This document shows, piece by piece, positions 7,499-15,355 of a stretch of 16,545 nt of DNA. Numbering within the stretch: position 1 is the first letter of the stretch; each line of letters opens with the position of its first letter. A program made the translations under genes and the position numbers. The notes under the pieces are model-generated. The model worked only from the letters and a program-made list of their open reading frames with translations. It ran no database searches and was not told the origin of the DNA. This stretch comes from Roseiarcus sp036502965 (GTDB lineage Bacteria; Pseudomonadota; Alphaproteobacteria; Rhizobiales; Beijerinckiaceae). Location of the stretch: contig DASXXT010000356.1 in NCBI GenBank assembly GCA_036502965.1, forward strand, positions 1-16,545, written 5' to 3'.

Positions 7499-7875
7499 AG
7501 CTTGGCGGAGCGCGCCCCGGCCGATTACCGCCCGGACGCTGCACGGAAGTCCGGCCCGGCGGGAACTAGACCTTCTTCGTGTCCCTACCGAGGGCGGATT
7601 TATTTAGGTGATTGGGCGGCCTTCGCCCATGCCATCGTCGACGCGGCCCACGGAGGACTTCAGGAGGCCGTCGCGCTCGAGACCGCGAGACCGGTTAGCG
7701 CGAACTCCCCAACGGATGATTATGCGGTTCGCGTGACGGCTAGTCCAAGGCCACCGCACGGCTCGGCGACTATCCCAAAGTCGTAGCCGTGCTGGACAAA
7801 AGGTCAAACTTCCCGACGCTTATGGAAAGCCGATTGTGCTCTTTGATCAATACCTTATCTCGCTGCGGGCGACAT

Positions 7876-7922
7876 ATTTTCTGACGCCGAGAGCGAGCGA
7901 TTTTTGACGCCATGAGCGAGCG
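7876..7922 (+). repeat. Tandem 23/24-base direct repeat
   Basis: The unit ATTTT(C)TGACGCC-NN-GAGCGAGCG occurs twice back to back: TGACGCC at 7882-7888 and 7905-7911, GAGCGAGCG at 7891-7899 and 7914-7922. The cores differ at only two positions, and the spacing is 23 bases, about two helical turns. It lies some 135-180 bases upstream of the hydroxylase operon. Confidence 0.75.
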
Positions 7923-7932
7923 CCGTTCTAGC
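7904..7932 (+). promoter_or_regulatory. Weak candidate promoter overlapping the tandem repeat
   Basis: TTGACG (7904-7909, five of six to TTGACA) is followed after 17 bases by TCTAGC (7927-7932, three of six to TATAAT). The -35 hexamer lies at the beginning of the second repeat unit, which would place a bound regulator over the promoter. It would give a leader of roughly 115 bases before the operon start at 8056. Confidence 0.28.
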
Positions 7933-8055
7933 GGATGTTCGGAGCGGCCGCGAAGACGGCCCATTGCGGGTTGGGGATGTGGTCGTCTCGCCAAGGCGGC
8001 CGCTTCCGCAAGCCGGTCGCACGGCCGTCGTCGGTGAAGTGACAGGAGCCAAGTC

Positions 8056-8517
8056 ATGCGGTCGGTCCCCCTGCGGGTGAACGGGCAGACGTTTCAGGTC
8101 GATGTCGACGATCCGGACATGCCGCTCCTCTATGCGCTGCGGGACAACTTGAACCTGAAGGGGCCGCGCTTCGGGTGTGGCCTGGCGCAATGCGGCGCCT
8201 GCACGGTCCATGTGGACGGCCAGTCCGCGCGCTCGTGCGTGCTGCCGGTATCCGCCGTCGGAACGAGCGAGGTCGTCACCCTCGAAGGTCTGGGCACGCC
8301 CGAGCGCCCGCATCCTCTGCAGCAGGCCTTCATCGACGAACAGGCGGTCCAGTGCGGCTATTGCATCAATGGCATGATCATGGAATCGGGGGCGCTGCTG
8401 CGGCAAAAGCCGCATCCCTCCGTCGATGAGATCAAGCAGGCCCTCGCCAACAATCTCTGTCGCTGCGGCACCCATCTGCGAATCGTCCGCGCTGTCCAGA
8501 GAGCGGCCCATGCTTAG
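8056..8517 (+). CDS. [2Fe-2S] subunit of a molybdenum hydroxylase (isoquinoline 1-oxidoreductase alpha type)
   Basis: 153 residues, the usual size of the small subunit of two-subunit xanthine-oxidase-family enzymes. It carries electrons from the molybdenum centre. The plant-type cluster ligands are C41, C46, C49 and C61 (CGLAQCGACTVHVDG...C). The proximal helical-domain cluster is formed by C100, C103, C135 and C137 (QCGYCINGM...CRCGTH). All eight cysteines are intact, as is the Gln before C100 that normally contacts the cofactor. The ATG at 8056 is preceded by AGGAG at good spacing. Its last eight bases overlap the next gene (ATG within the final codons), so translation is probably coupled. 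It has no signal peptide of its own and would be exported bound to the Tat-tagged large subunit. The substrate is unknown. Confidence 0.92.
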   Translation: MRSVPLRVNGQTFQVDVDDPDMPLLYALRDNLNLKGPRFGCGLAQCGACTVHVDGQSARSCVLPVSAVGTSEVVTLEGLGTPERPHPLQQAFIDEQAVQCGYCINGMIMESGALLRQKPHPSVDEIKQALANNLCRCGTHLRIVRAVQRAAHA

Positions 8518-10747
8518 CATCGACCCAACGAAGCTCGATCGGCGCGCGCTGCTGCGGGGCGCGGGCGCGCTCGTGGTCACTTTCGCCATCGCGCCCGGCC
8601 GCGCGGGCGCTCAGGGGCGCACGCGACAGCAAACCGAAGCGTTGGAGACCGCGCCGAGGAAGTCGGTCTCCGCCGATGCGGTGCAGGGATTTCTTGCGAT
8701 CGATGCTGCCGGCCAGGTCACCGTCTATGCCGGAAAAGTCGACCTTGGCACCGGCGTCGAAACGGCCCTCATGCAGATCGTCGCCGACGAACTGGACGTT
8801 CCGCTCGGGCGTCTCACCATGATCCAGGGCGACACGGCGCGGACGCCGGATCAGGGCGCGACCAACAGCAGTCTCGCCATTGAGAAAGGCGGGGCGCAAC
8901 TGCGTCACGCCGCGGCAACGTTGCGCGCCGAACTCCTGCGACGCGCCGCGGCGCGCCTGCACGCCGCCAGCGGCGACCTGCGTATCGTCGACGGCCTGGT
9001 TCACGCGGCCGGCGCGGAGGGGGTTGATATCGGGACGCTCGCGGCCGAGGCTCCGATCGTACTGGAGACCGACCCCGCAGCTCCGCTTAAGCCGCCGAGC
9101 GAATACAAGCTGGTCGGCACATCGGTCCCGCGCATCGACATCCCCGGAAAGGTTTTCGGGACCTTCACCTACATGCAGGATTTCCGGCTGCCCGGCATGC
9201 TGCATGGCCGGGTGGTCCGTCCGCCGGCCCTGGGCGCGACACTGTTGTCGGTCGACGAGGCCTCGGTCCGGTCCCTGCCGGGCAACGTAAAGGTGGTCCG
9301 GATCGCCAACTTCCTCGGCGTGGCGGCGGACACCGAGTGGTCGGCGATCAAGGCCGCGCAGACGTTGGCCGCCACGTGGTCGGACGTCAGCAACCTGCCC
9401 GATGAGGCGCATCTGTTCGACTATGTGCGCGCGACGCCCGTCTCCCAAGAGGCCGTCACCAGCAACGCGGGAGATGTGGCGCACGCTCTGGCGGAGTCTC
9501 GCCGGCGATTGTCTGCGACATACGACTTCGCAATTCATACCCACGGGTCGATCGGACCGTCCTGCGCAGTGGTGGAGGTGAAGGACGGTCAGGTGATGTG
9601 TTGGACTGCTTCGCAGGCCACCCACAATCTGCGCAGGCAGCTCGCCGCGTGCCTGGACGTTTCGGCGGAGCAGGTTCGCTGCATCTATCTGGCGGGCGCT
9701 GGATGCTACGGGCGTAACGGGCACGAGGATGCGGCGGCCGACGCGGCGCTGATGTCGCGGGCCCTCGGCCGGCCGGTGCGCGTGCAGTGGATGCGCCAGG
9801 ACGAGCATGGCTGGGATCCGAAGGGCGCGCCGGTCCTGATCGACCTAGAGGGCGCCGTGGACGACGGCGGCAAGCTCTCCGCATGGCGCGGCACATTCTT
9901 CTATCCCAAGCAAACTGCGATCAACGTCACCCTCCTCGGCAGCGAACTGGCGGGGCTCCCGAGCGACGCTGGCATGGACCCCGGCGGGGTGCTCAACGAC
10001 ACCGCCATTCCCTATCGGTGCGCCAACGTGCGCACGGTCGTGCGACGGCTGGCGACCACACCGCTTCGGCCATCGTGGATTCGCTCGCCCGGGCGAATGC
10101 AGAACACCTTCGCTAATGAGGCGTTCCTCGACGAACTCGCGACGCTGGCGGGGAAGGATCCCTTGGATCTGCGCCTGGAGAGCCTCGACCACGACCATCG
10201 GGGCGCGGCGGTGCTCGAGCGCGTCACAACCCTATCCGGTTGGCGCACGCGGCCCCGACCGGACCCGAGGGCGGAGGTCGCGGTCGGGTTGGGACTGGCG
10301 TACGTGCACTATGAGCTGTCCCGCACGTACGTTGCAGGCGTGGCGCAAGTCGAAGTCGCGCGGTCCACAGGCAAGGTGCGTGTACGCCGAGTCTTCGTCG
10401 CGCACGATTGCGGGCAGATCATCAATCCGGACGGCACGCGCAACCAGATCGAGGGCAACGTTGTCCAGACGATGAGCCGCGTGATGAAGGAGCGGGTGAC
10501 CTTCGATCGGAAGCATGTCACGAGCCTCGACTGGTCGACCTATCCGATCCTGACCTTCCCGGAGGCGCCCGATGTCGTCATCGACCTGATCGATCGCCCG
10601 GACATGGCGCCGCTGGGCGTGGGCGAGCCTTCGTCCGCGATCGTGCCCGCCGCGCTCGCGAACGCGATCCATGATGCGGTGGGCATTCGCATGCGATCGG
10701 CACCGTTCACGCCGGAGAAGGTCTCGAAGGCGCTGCAACGCGCGTGA
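8510..10747 (+). CDS. Molybdopterin-binding subunit of a molybdenum hydroxylase (isoquinoline 1-oxidoreductase beta/aldehyde oxidase type)
   Basis: 745 residues. An N-terminal twin-arginine signal (DRRALLRGAG, then a hydrophobic stretch ending near AGA) predicts Tat export to the periplasm. The body matches the large subunit of two-subunit hydroxylases: GLGTGVETALMQIVADELDV-like cofactor segment (here KVDLGTGVET), IDIPGKVFGTFTYMQDFRLPGMLHGRVVRPP, GAGCYGRNGHEDAAADAAL near 396-414, and the terminal GVGEPS with the catalytic glutamate E706. It hydroxylates an N-heterocycle or oxidises an aldehyde; the substrate cannot be read from sequence. The ATG at 8510 overlaps the small-subunit stop. The frame is open further upstream inside that gene, but only this start gives the Tat signal. 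No FAD subunit, cytochrome c subunit or XdhC-like maturation gene is in the window, so the electron acceptor is encoded elsewhere. Confidence 0.92.
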   Translation: MLSIDPTKLDRRALLRGAGALVVTFAIAPGRAGAQGRTRQQTEALETAPRKSVSADAVQGFLAIDAAGQVTVYAGKVDLGTGVETALMQIVADELDVPLGRLTMIQGDTARTPDQGATNSSLAIEKGGAQLRHAAATLRAELLRRAAARLHAASGDLRIVDGLVHAAGAEGVDIGTLAAEAPIVLETDPAAPLKPPSEYKLVGTSVPRIDIPGKVFGTFTYMQDFRLPGMLHGRVVRPPALGATLLSVDEASVRSLPGNVKVVRIANFLGVAADTEWSAIKAAQTLAATWSDVSNLPDEAHLFDYVRATPVSQEAVTSNAGDVAHALAESRRRLSATYDFAIHTHGSIGPSCAVVEVKDGQVMCWTASQATHNLRRQLAACLDVSAEQVRCIYLAGAGCYGRNGHEDAAADAALMSRALGRPVRVQWMRQDEHGWDPKGAPVLIDLEGAVDDGGKLSAWRGTFFYPKQTAINVTLLGSELAGLPSDAGMDPGGVLNDTAIPYRCANVRTVVRRLATTPLRPSWIRSPGRMQNTFANEAFLDELATLAGKDPLDLRLESLDHDHRGAAVLERVTTLSGWRTRPRPDPRAEVAVGLGLAYVHYELSRTYVAGVAQVEVARSTGKVRVRRVFVAHDCGQIINPDGTRNQIEGNVVQTMSRVMKERVTFDRKHVTSLDWSTYPILTFPEAPDVVIDLIDRPDMAPLGVGEPSSAIVPAALANAIHDAVGIRMRSAPFTPEKVSKALQRA

Positions 10748-10787
10748 CGACATGCATGCGAATGGGGCACTTGCGCGTCATTGATGG

Positions 10788-12470
10788 TTACGCCCTGCCC
10801 TCTCGTCGCATCAGCCTCATGACGGCGCCGAGAGTGGCTTTGAGCGAGGCCATCACGATGTTCGGGTCCATCCCAACCCCATGCAGTGAGCGGCCTTCGG
10901 CGTCCTGGATCTCGACATAGCTCGCAGCGGTGGCGTTGGCGCCGCGGCCGACAGCATGCTCGTGATAATCGATGAACGAGAACTCGACTCCGAACGCCCT
11001 CTTCAAGGCGTCGACAAAGGCGTCGATTGGACCGTTGCCCTCGCCCTCGATCGTCATTGTCGAGCCGTCGGCTTTGCGCAGGCTCGCGAAAAGCTCACGG
11101 TTATCGGGACTGCTTGGAATGGCCTGCTGTTTGACGAGCGTCATCGGGGGATCGTCCAGGAGGTATGCCTGGCGGAACAAAGCCCAAAGCTCGGGCGAGG
11201 TCAGCTCCTTGCCGTCCGCGTCCATGCGCTCCTGGGCGATCTTGGAAAACTCGACCTGGAGCGAGCGAGGCAGGTCCAGGCCGTAATCGGCCCGCAAGAT
11301 ATAGGCCATGCCGCCCTTGCCGCTTTGGCTATTGATGCGGATCACCGCCTCGTAGTCGCGGCCCACGTCCTTCGGGTCGATCGGCAGGTAAGGGACCAGG
11401 AACAGGGGATCGTTGCGCATCTGCTGCGCCTCGAACCCCTTCTTGATCGCGTCCTGATGCGAGCCTGAGAATGCGGTGTAGACCAGCTCGCCCACGTAAG
11501 GGTGGCGCTGGTGCACCGGCAGTTGCGTGCAATGCTCGGCGACGTCCCGGATCGCGTTGACGTCGCTGACGTCGAGCTCAGGCTCCACCCCTTGCGTGAA
11601 CAGATTCAGGGCCATGGTGACGATGTCGACGTTGCCGGTGCGCTCGCCGTTGCCGAACAGCGTGCCCTCGACCCGCTCGGCGCCCGCCATCAGCGCGAGC
11701 TCCGCCGCCGCGACCGCGGTGCCGCGGTCGTTGTGCGGGTGGACGGACAGGATCACGCTCGAGCGCTCGGATATGCGCCGCCCAAACCACTCGAACTGGT
11801 CGGCATAGGTGTTCTGCGTCGCCATTTCGACCGTCGCCGGCAGGTTGAGAATGAGCCGCCTGTCGGGCGTCGGCTTGATGACGTCCTTGACTGCCTCGCA
11901 GATGTCGAGGGCGAAATCGAGCTCGGTGCCGGTAAAGCTCTCCGGCGAATATTCGAACTGAAAATCCGTGCCCGAGGCGGCGGCCGCCAGCGCCTTGACC
12001 TGCTTGGCGGCGTTGACCGCAATCTCCCTCACGCCCTTGCGGTCGGTCCTGAAGACGACGTCGCGCTGCAAGGTCGACGTCGAATTGTAGAAGTGGACGA
12101 TGACCTTTTTCGCGCCCTTGACTGCTTCGAACGTGCGCTCGATCAGTTCCGGACGGCACTGGGTCAGCGCCTGGATGGCGACGTCATCCGGAATTGCGCC
12201 CCCCTGGATGATCGAGCGGACGAAGTCGAAGTCGGTCTGCGAAGCAGAGGGAAAGGCGACCTCGATCTCCTTGAACCCCATGCCGACCAAGAGCCGGAAC
12301 ATACGGTTCTTCCGTTCGACGCCCATCGGCTCGATCAGCGCCTGATTGCCGTCGCGGAGGTCGACCGAGCACCAGATCGGCGCCTTATCGATAACCCGCG
12401 AGGGCCATTGCCGGTCAGGCAAGATGATTGGCGCGTAAGCGCGGTATTTTTGAATGGGCATCTGTGTCAT
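10788..12470 (-). CDS. leuA: 2-isopropylmalate synthase, long form
   Basis: 560 residues, matching the long type of LeuA (as in actinobacteria and fungi) rather than the roughly 510-residue enterobacterial type. It condenses acetyl-CoA with 2-oxoisovalerate, the first committed step of leucine synthesis, in the cytoplasm. Visible: DLRDGNQAL (37-45) with the catalytic Arg and metal-binding Asp, GFKEIEVAFPSAS, the metal-binding HPHNDRG with H244 and H246, GNGERTGNVD, and a C-terminal LeuA dimerisation/regulatory domain (FSFIDYHEHAVGRGANATAASYVEI) that usually mediates leucine feedback inhibition. The ATG at 12470 is preceded by CAGGG. It converges with the hydroxylase operon (40-base gap) and diverges from the oxidoreductase gene at 12727. 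A possible leader ORF and hairpins lie upstream. Confidence 0.96.
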   Translation of the reverse strand: MTQMPIQKYRAYAPIILPDRQWPSRVIDKAPIWCSVDLRDGNQALIEPMGVERKNRMFRLLVGMGFKEIEVAFPSASQTDFDFVRSIIQGGAIPDDVAIQALTQCRPELIERTFEAVKGAKKVIVHFYNSTSTLQRDVVFRTDRKGVREIAVNAAKQVKALAAAASGTDFQFEYSPESFTGTELDFALDICEAVKDVIKPTPDRRLILNLPATVEMATQNTYADQFEWFGRRISERSSVILSVHPHNDRGTAVAAAELALMAGAERVEGTLFGNGERTGNVDIVTMALNLFTQGVEPELDVSDVNAIRDVAEHCTQLPVHQRHPYVGELVYTAFSGSHQDAIKKGFEAQQMRNDPLFLVPYLPIDPKDVGRDYEAVIRINSQSGKGGMAYILRADYGLDLPRSLQVEFSKIAQERMDADGKELTSPELWALFRQAYLLDDPPMTLVKQQAIPSSPDNRELFASLRKADGSTMTIEGEGNGPIDAFVDALKRAFGVEFSFIDYHEHAVGRGANATAASYVEIQDAEGRSLHGVGMDPNIVMASLKATLGAVMRLMRREGRA

Positions 12471-12562
12471 GACGAACCCTGAGAAGACTTGTGGCGACCT
12501 GGCTGGAATCAGCCGGCCTACCTTGCCTGTCGTTTCGAAAAGGCGGATGCGAAACTATGTGT

Positions 12563-12585
12563 CCCGGCGCGTCTAGCGCGCCGGG
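12563..12585. repeat. Perfect GC-rich inverted repeat upstream of leuA
   Basis: CCCGGCGCG (12563-12571) and CGCGCCGGG (12577-12585) form a nine-pair perfect stem around a five-base TCTAG loop. It lies about 95 bases upstream of the leuA start and 140 bases upstream of the divergent oxidoreductase gene. No T-run follows on either strand, so a simple intrinsic terminator is not supported; an attenuator arm or operator remains possible. Confidence 0.6.
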
Positions 12586-12620
12586 CGGCTAAGGTGCAGG
12601 GTCGTCGACCACGTTCGCAT
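12573..12620 (-). other. Possible 15-codon leader ORF upstream of leuA
   Basis: On the leuA strand, ATG at 12620 preceded by AAAGGA opens a 15-residue frame (MRTWSTTLHLSRPAR) whose TAG stop lies in the loop of the strong hairpin at 12563-12585. Such placement is reminiscent of transcription attenuation. However, only two of 15 codons are leucine, so control by leucine starvation is not clearly supported and chance is a fair alternative. Confidence 0.25.
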
Positions 12621-12726
12621 GAGGTCCTTTCAACCAGAGACGGTCGAGAAAATCAACCGGCGAAATCGCCGGACGGCCGAGCGCACTCGCCCGAGGCACA
12701 AGCCACCCGGCGGGGAGAGAGAGAGT

Positions 12727-13836
12727 TTGCCTGAGTTCCCGATCCTCCAGTTCGGCGCCAGCCGCTTCCTGCAGGCCCATGTCGACCTCTTCGTGAGCGA
12801 GGCGCTGGCTAGCGGCGAAGCGATGGGGCGCATCGCCGTTGCGGGGACCACCGGGAGTCCGGAAAGCCGCCGGCGTATCGCCGCCTTCGCAGCGGGCCAG
12901 CCCTACTGCGTTCAAATCAAAGGGCTCACAAATGGCGCCATCGTCGACGAAAGCATGGAGGTGTCGAGCGTCGGCGCCGGAGTCGACGCCGCAACGCAAT
13001 GGGATGAGCTCGAGCGCCTGTTCATCGCCGCGCGCTGCGCGGTGTCGAATACCGCCGATCGCGGCTACGAAACCGACCCCGCCGACCGGCCCGACGCCGG
13101 GCCGCCTCGGTCTTTCCCGGCCAAGCTTGCTAAGCTCCTGCTTGCGCGCCACCGCGCCGGCGCCAAGCCGATCACGCTATTTCCCTGCGAGCTCACGCCC
13201 AGCAACGGCCGAGTCCTGCGCGGCGTGGTGCTCGACGTGCTCGAGGGCTGGCAGGCGCCGAGGAACGTCCGCCGCTGGGTTGAGGAGGAATGCTTCTGGG
13301 TCAATTCGCTCGTCGACCGCATTGTCTCCGAGCCGCTCGAGCCCTTGGGCGCGGTCGCCGAACCCTATGCGCTCTGGGCGATCGAGGACCAGCCCGGCCT
13401 TGAACTGCCTTGCCGACACGCCTCGATCGTGGTCGCCGCCGACCTCAAGCCCTACGAGCGACTGAAGCTGTTCATTCTCAATCTCGGCCACACTTACCTC
13501 GCCGAGCTTTGGGCCAAAGACGGCGGCGCGCCGGGGCTCACGGTCCGGGAGGCGATCGCGGACGAGGCGACCCGGTCCAAGCTCGATGCGCTCTATGAGG
13601 AAGAAGTGCTCACGGTGTTCGCGGGAATCGGCATGGGGGATGAAGCGCAGGCTTATCTCAAGACCGTGATTGAACGGTTCTCCAATCCCTTCCTCGATCA
13701 TCGCCTCTCCGAAATCCTCATTAACCACAAGGCCAAGAAGCGGCGCCGGTTCGGCGGTCTCATCGAGCTCGCGGGCGCGAACGGCGTGAGTCTCAATCTG
13801 CCGCGCCTCAAAGCCGCTCTCGGTAATGGCCGTTAG
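12727..13836 (+). CDS. Mannitol dehydrogenase-family oxidoreductase (tagaturonate reductase/UxaB-like)
   Basis: 369 residues from a TTG start. It belongs to the long-chain mannitol/fructuronate/tagaturonate dehydrogenase family of NAD(P)-dependent polyol oxidoreductases. PILQFGASRFLQAHVDLF at residues 5-22 is the N-terminal nucleotide-binding segment. FPCELTPSNGRVLRGVVLDVL and WVEEECFWVNSLVDRIV follow, and ERLKLFILNLGHTYLAEL near 245-260 contains the Lys, Asn and His of the catalytic motif. The frame is open upstream to an ATG at 12619, but those 36 residues are basic and not family-like. The TTG is preceded by GGGGAGAGAGAG, and the family begins just before the PILQFG segment. The exact substrate is unresolved. 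Its stop abuts the next gene, indicating co-translation. It diverges from leuA. Confidence 0.82.
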   Translation: MPEFPILQFGASRFLQAHVDLFVSEALASGEAMGRIAVAGTTGSPESRRRIAAFAAGQPYCVQIKGLTNGAIVDESMEVSSVGAGVDAATQWDELERLFIAARCAVSNTADRGYETDPADRPDAGPPRSFPAKLAKLLLARHRAGAKPITLFPCELTPSNGRVLRGVVLDVLEGWQAPRNVRRWVEEECFWVNSLVDRIVSEPLEPLGAVAEPYALWAIEDQPGLELPCRHASIVVAADLKPYERLKLFILNLGHTYLAELWAKDGGAPGLTVREAIADEATRSKLDALYEEEVLTVFAGIGMGDEAQAYLKTVIERFSNPFLDHRLSEILINHKAKKRRRFGGLIELAGANGVSLNLPRLKAALGNGR

Positions 13837-14766
13837 ATGACGCGCGATCCCCTCGCTTCGGGCGATCTCATCGCCGAGCGCCGTTTCGCCTACGCGAGGG
13901 CCGCTGCCGAAGAGGGCGACTGGAGCGCCGCAGCGGAGCTATTCGAGCAGGCGCTCGAGCGCGCGCCAAATTGGGCGGCCGCTTGGTTTGCGCTCGGCGA
14001 AGCGCGGGAGAAGCTTGGCGACCTCGACGCGGCTGCACGCGCCTTTCGCGAAGCGCTTGTCGCCGATCCTACCGACGCGCAAGGCGCGAGGGCTCGGCTC
14101 GCGCTCATTGGGCGGGGCGAGGCGCCCGGCGCGCTGCCGCAGGACTATATTGCGCGGCTCTTCGACGATTACGCGCCGCGCTTCGACAAGCATCTCACCG
14201 GGAATCTCGGCTATCGCGCCCCTGCGCTCATCGCCGAGGCCTTGAGCGCGGTTGCGTCGGGCCGCAGCTTCGCCTCGGCCCTCGACCTCGGCTGCGGCAC
14301 TGGCCTCATGGGCGAGGCGCTGCGCGGCCACGTCGACCATCTCGTCGGCGTCGACCTTTCCGCCGCCATGATCGCGAAAGCGCGCGAGCGCGGCGCCTAT
14401 GACGAACTGATCGTGAGCGACGCGGCGGCGCTGATGCGCGAGCGGCAGGGGATCTTCGACCTGATCGTCGCCGCTGACTCGCTCGTCTATGTCGGCGACC
14501 TCGCGCCTCTATTCGCGGCCGTCGTAATAGCGCTGACCTCGGATGGCCGGTTCGCGTTCTCGGTTGAAACTTGCGAGGGCGATGGGTTTAAGCTCGAGCC
14601 GACCATCAGGTTCGCTCACAGCCGTTCCTACATCGAGGCGACCGCTCGAGAGGTAGGCTTCGCGTCGCTCCTTATCCAGTCCTCATCGACGCGGCGCGAA
14701 GCGGGCGCGAATGCGCCGGGCCTGATCTGCGTGTTCGAGAGGACGGAGCGGCAGGACTGCGCGTAA
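13837..14766 (+). CDS. TPR-repeat class I SAM-dependent methyltransferase
   Basis: 309 residues. Residues about 18-90 hold two tetratricopeptide repeats (GDWSAAAELFEQALERAPNW, GDLDAAARAFREALVADPTD). A linker DYIARLFDDYAPRFDKHL precedes a class I methyltransferase fold with motif I ALDLGCGTGLMG (148-159), the acidic end of strand 2 in VGVDLSAAMIAKA (170-182), and motif IV-like FDLIVAADSLVYVGDL. It uses S-adenosylmethionine; the acceptor (protein or small molecule) is unknown. TPRs suggest a protein partner. The ATG directly follows the TAG of the preceding gene with no intervening base, so translation probably depends on re-initiation from that gene. It converges with the gcrA-like gene, 16 bases apart. 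Confidence 0.88.
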   Translation: MTRDPLASGDLIAERRFAYARAAAEEGDWSAAAELFEQALERAPNWAAAWFALGEAREKLGDLDAAARAFREALVADPTDAQGARARLALIGRGEAPGALPQDYIARLFDDYAPRFDKHLTGNLGYRAPALIAEALSAVASGRSFASALDLGCGTGLMGEALRGHVDHLVGVDLSAAMIAKARERGAYDELIVSDAAALMRERQGIFDLIVAADSLVYVGDLAPLFAAVVIALTSDGRFAFSVETCEGDGFKLEPTIRFAHSRSYIEATAREVGFASLLIQSSSTRREAGANAPGLICVFERTERQDCA

Positions 14767-14782
14767 GGATCGCGCACTGGCC

Positions 14783-15355
14783 TCAAAACAGCCGCCGTGG
14801 ATTTGCGAGTGGGGGCAATCCTTGCCGCTCCCGCGCGCTCTGCCTCGCCTGTGGAGGGCGATAAGCCATTCGGCAATGCCCCGCGCAATAGGACTGGCCA
14901 TCAACGGGCTGGAGGCCGCAATAGGCGAAATCCCCGCTTCTCGGATCGCCAAGCGGCCATCGGCAGACGGATTCGCGAATGTCCTCGAACCGCAGCCGCC
15001 GCATCTCTCCGATCTCGGCTTCGCCAAGCGCCCAGGCCGCTCGTCTCTCCCCCCGATCCCCCGGCTGTGACCCGGGGACCGGCCGATCGCGGACGAGGGC
15101 ATCGTCGGCGCCGTGATCGTCGGCGCTGTGCCGAGTGTAAGGGGCAGTCGCCCATTGGGACCGACGCGCGCGCGCCGGTGTCTTGCCGCGCACGGAGGCG
15201 GGCCCGCCGCCGCTGAGTTTGATCCCGATCCGGCTCGCCTTGCCGATGACCGCGTTTCTGGATCCGACTCCGAGCGCCGCTGCAATGTGGCTTGCGCTCT
15301 TTCCTTCGAGAGCCAGCCTTTTGAGGTCCTCGACTGCCTCGACGGTCCACAGCAT
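14783..15355 (-). CDS. GcrA-like cell cycle regulator
   Basis: 190 residues. GcrA proteins bind sigma-70 RNA polymerase and activate promoters carrying CcrM-methylated GANTC sites. The N-terminal helix-turn-helix begins MLWTVEAVEDLKRLALEGKS, with SASHIAAALG and SRNAVIGKASRIGIKL matching the family's core. A variable linker rich in Arg and Pro follows, then a C-terminal segment with ESVCRWPLGDPRSGDFAYCG and SYCAGHCRMAY, the cysteine-bearing end of the family. The ATG at 15355 has GGAG about eight bases upstream; the frame extends 12 codons further without support. The sequence departs from the canonical MSWTDERVELLKKLW start and GVTRNAVIGKVHRL helix, so it may be a paralogue rather than the main gcrA. 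The gene lies alone between a convergent methyltransferase gene and an AT-rich intergenic region. Confidence 0.87.
   Translation of the reverse strand: MLWTVEAVEDLKRLALEGKSASHIAAALGVGSRNAVIGKASRIGIKLSGGGPASVRGKTPARARRSQWATAPYTRHSADDHGADDALVRDRPVPGSQPGDRGERRAAWALGEAEIGEMRRLRFEDIRESVCRWPLGDPRSGDFAYCGLQPVDGQSYCAGHCRMAYRPPQARQSARERQGLPPLANPRRLF

Larger units (their letters stand above)
7499..8055 (+). other. Gene-free stretch between zapA and the hydroxylase operon
   Basis: These 557 bases hold no frame that I recognise as a protein. Short open frames on both strands lack ribosome sites and family-like sequence. Visible structure: a CCGGAC/GTCCGG hairpin shortly after zapA, a GGGCG/CGCCC hairpin near 7613-7627, and the tandem repeat at 7876-7922. 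Alphaproteobacteria often have a 6S RNA gene directly after zapA, so 7500-7680 is the place to look, but I could not establish the 6S fold by eye. The 3' part is probably the upstream regulatory region of the following operon. Confidence 0.5.

Noticed and set aside
7720..7880. Possible remnant of a glutathione S-transferase C-terminus (reading ARLGDYPKVVAVLDKR)
   Set aside because: Only a few residues are suggestive, and the frame is interrupted by stops upstream; too weak to report as a pseudogene.
8432..9808. 458-codon minus-strand open frame opposite the hydroxylase large subunit
   Set aside because: Very long but its composition (Arg, Gly, His, Asp rich) mirrors the opposite coding strand and it has no motif; the plus-strand gene has cofactor motifs, a Tat signal and coupling to the small subunit.
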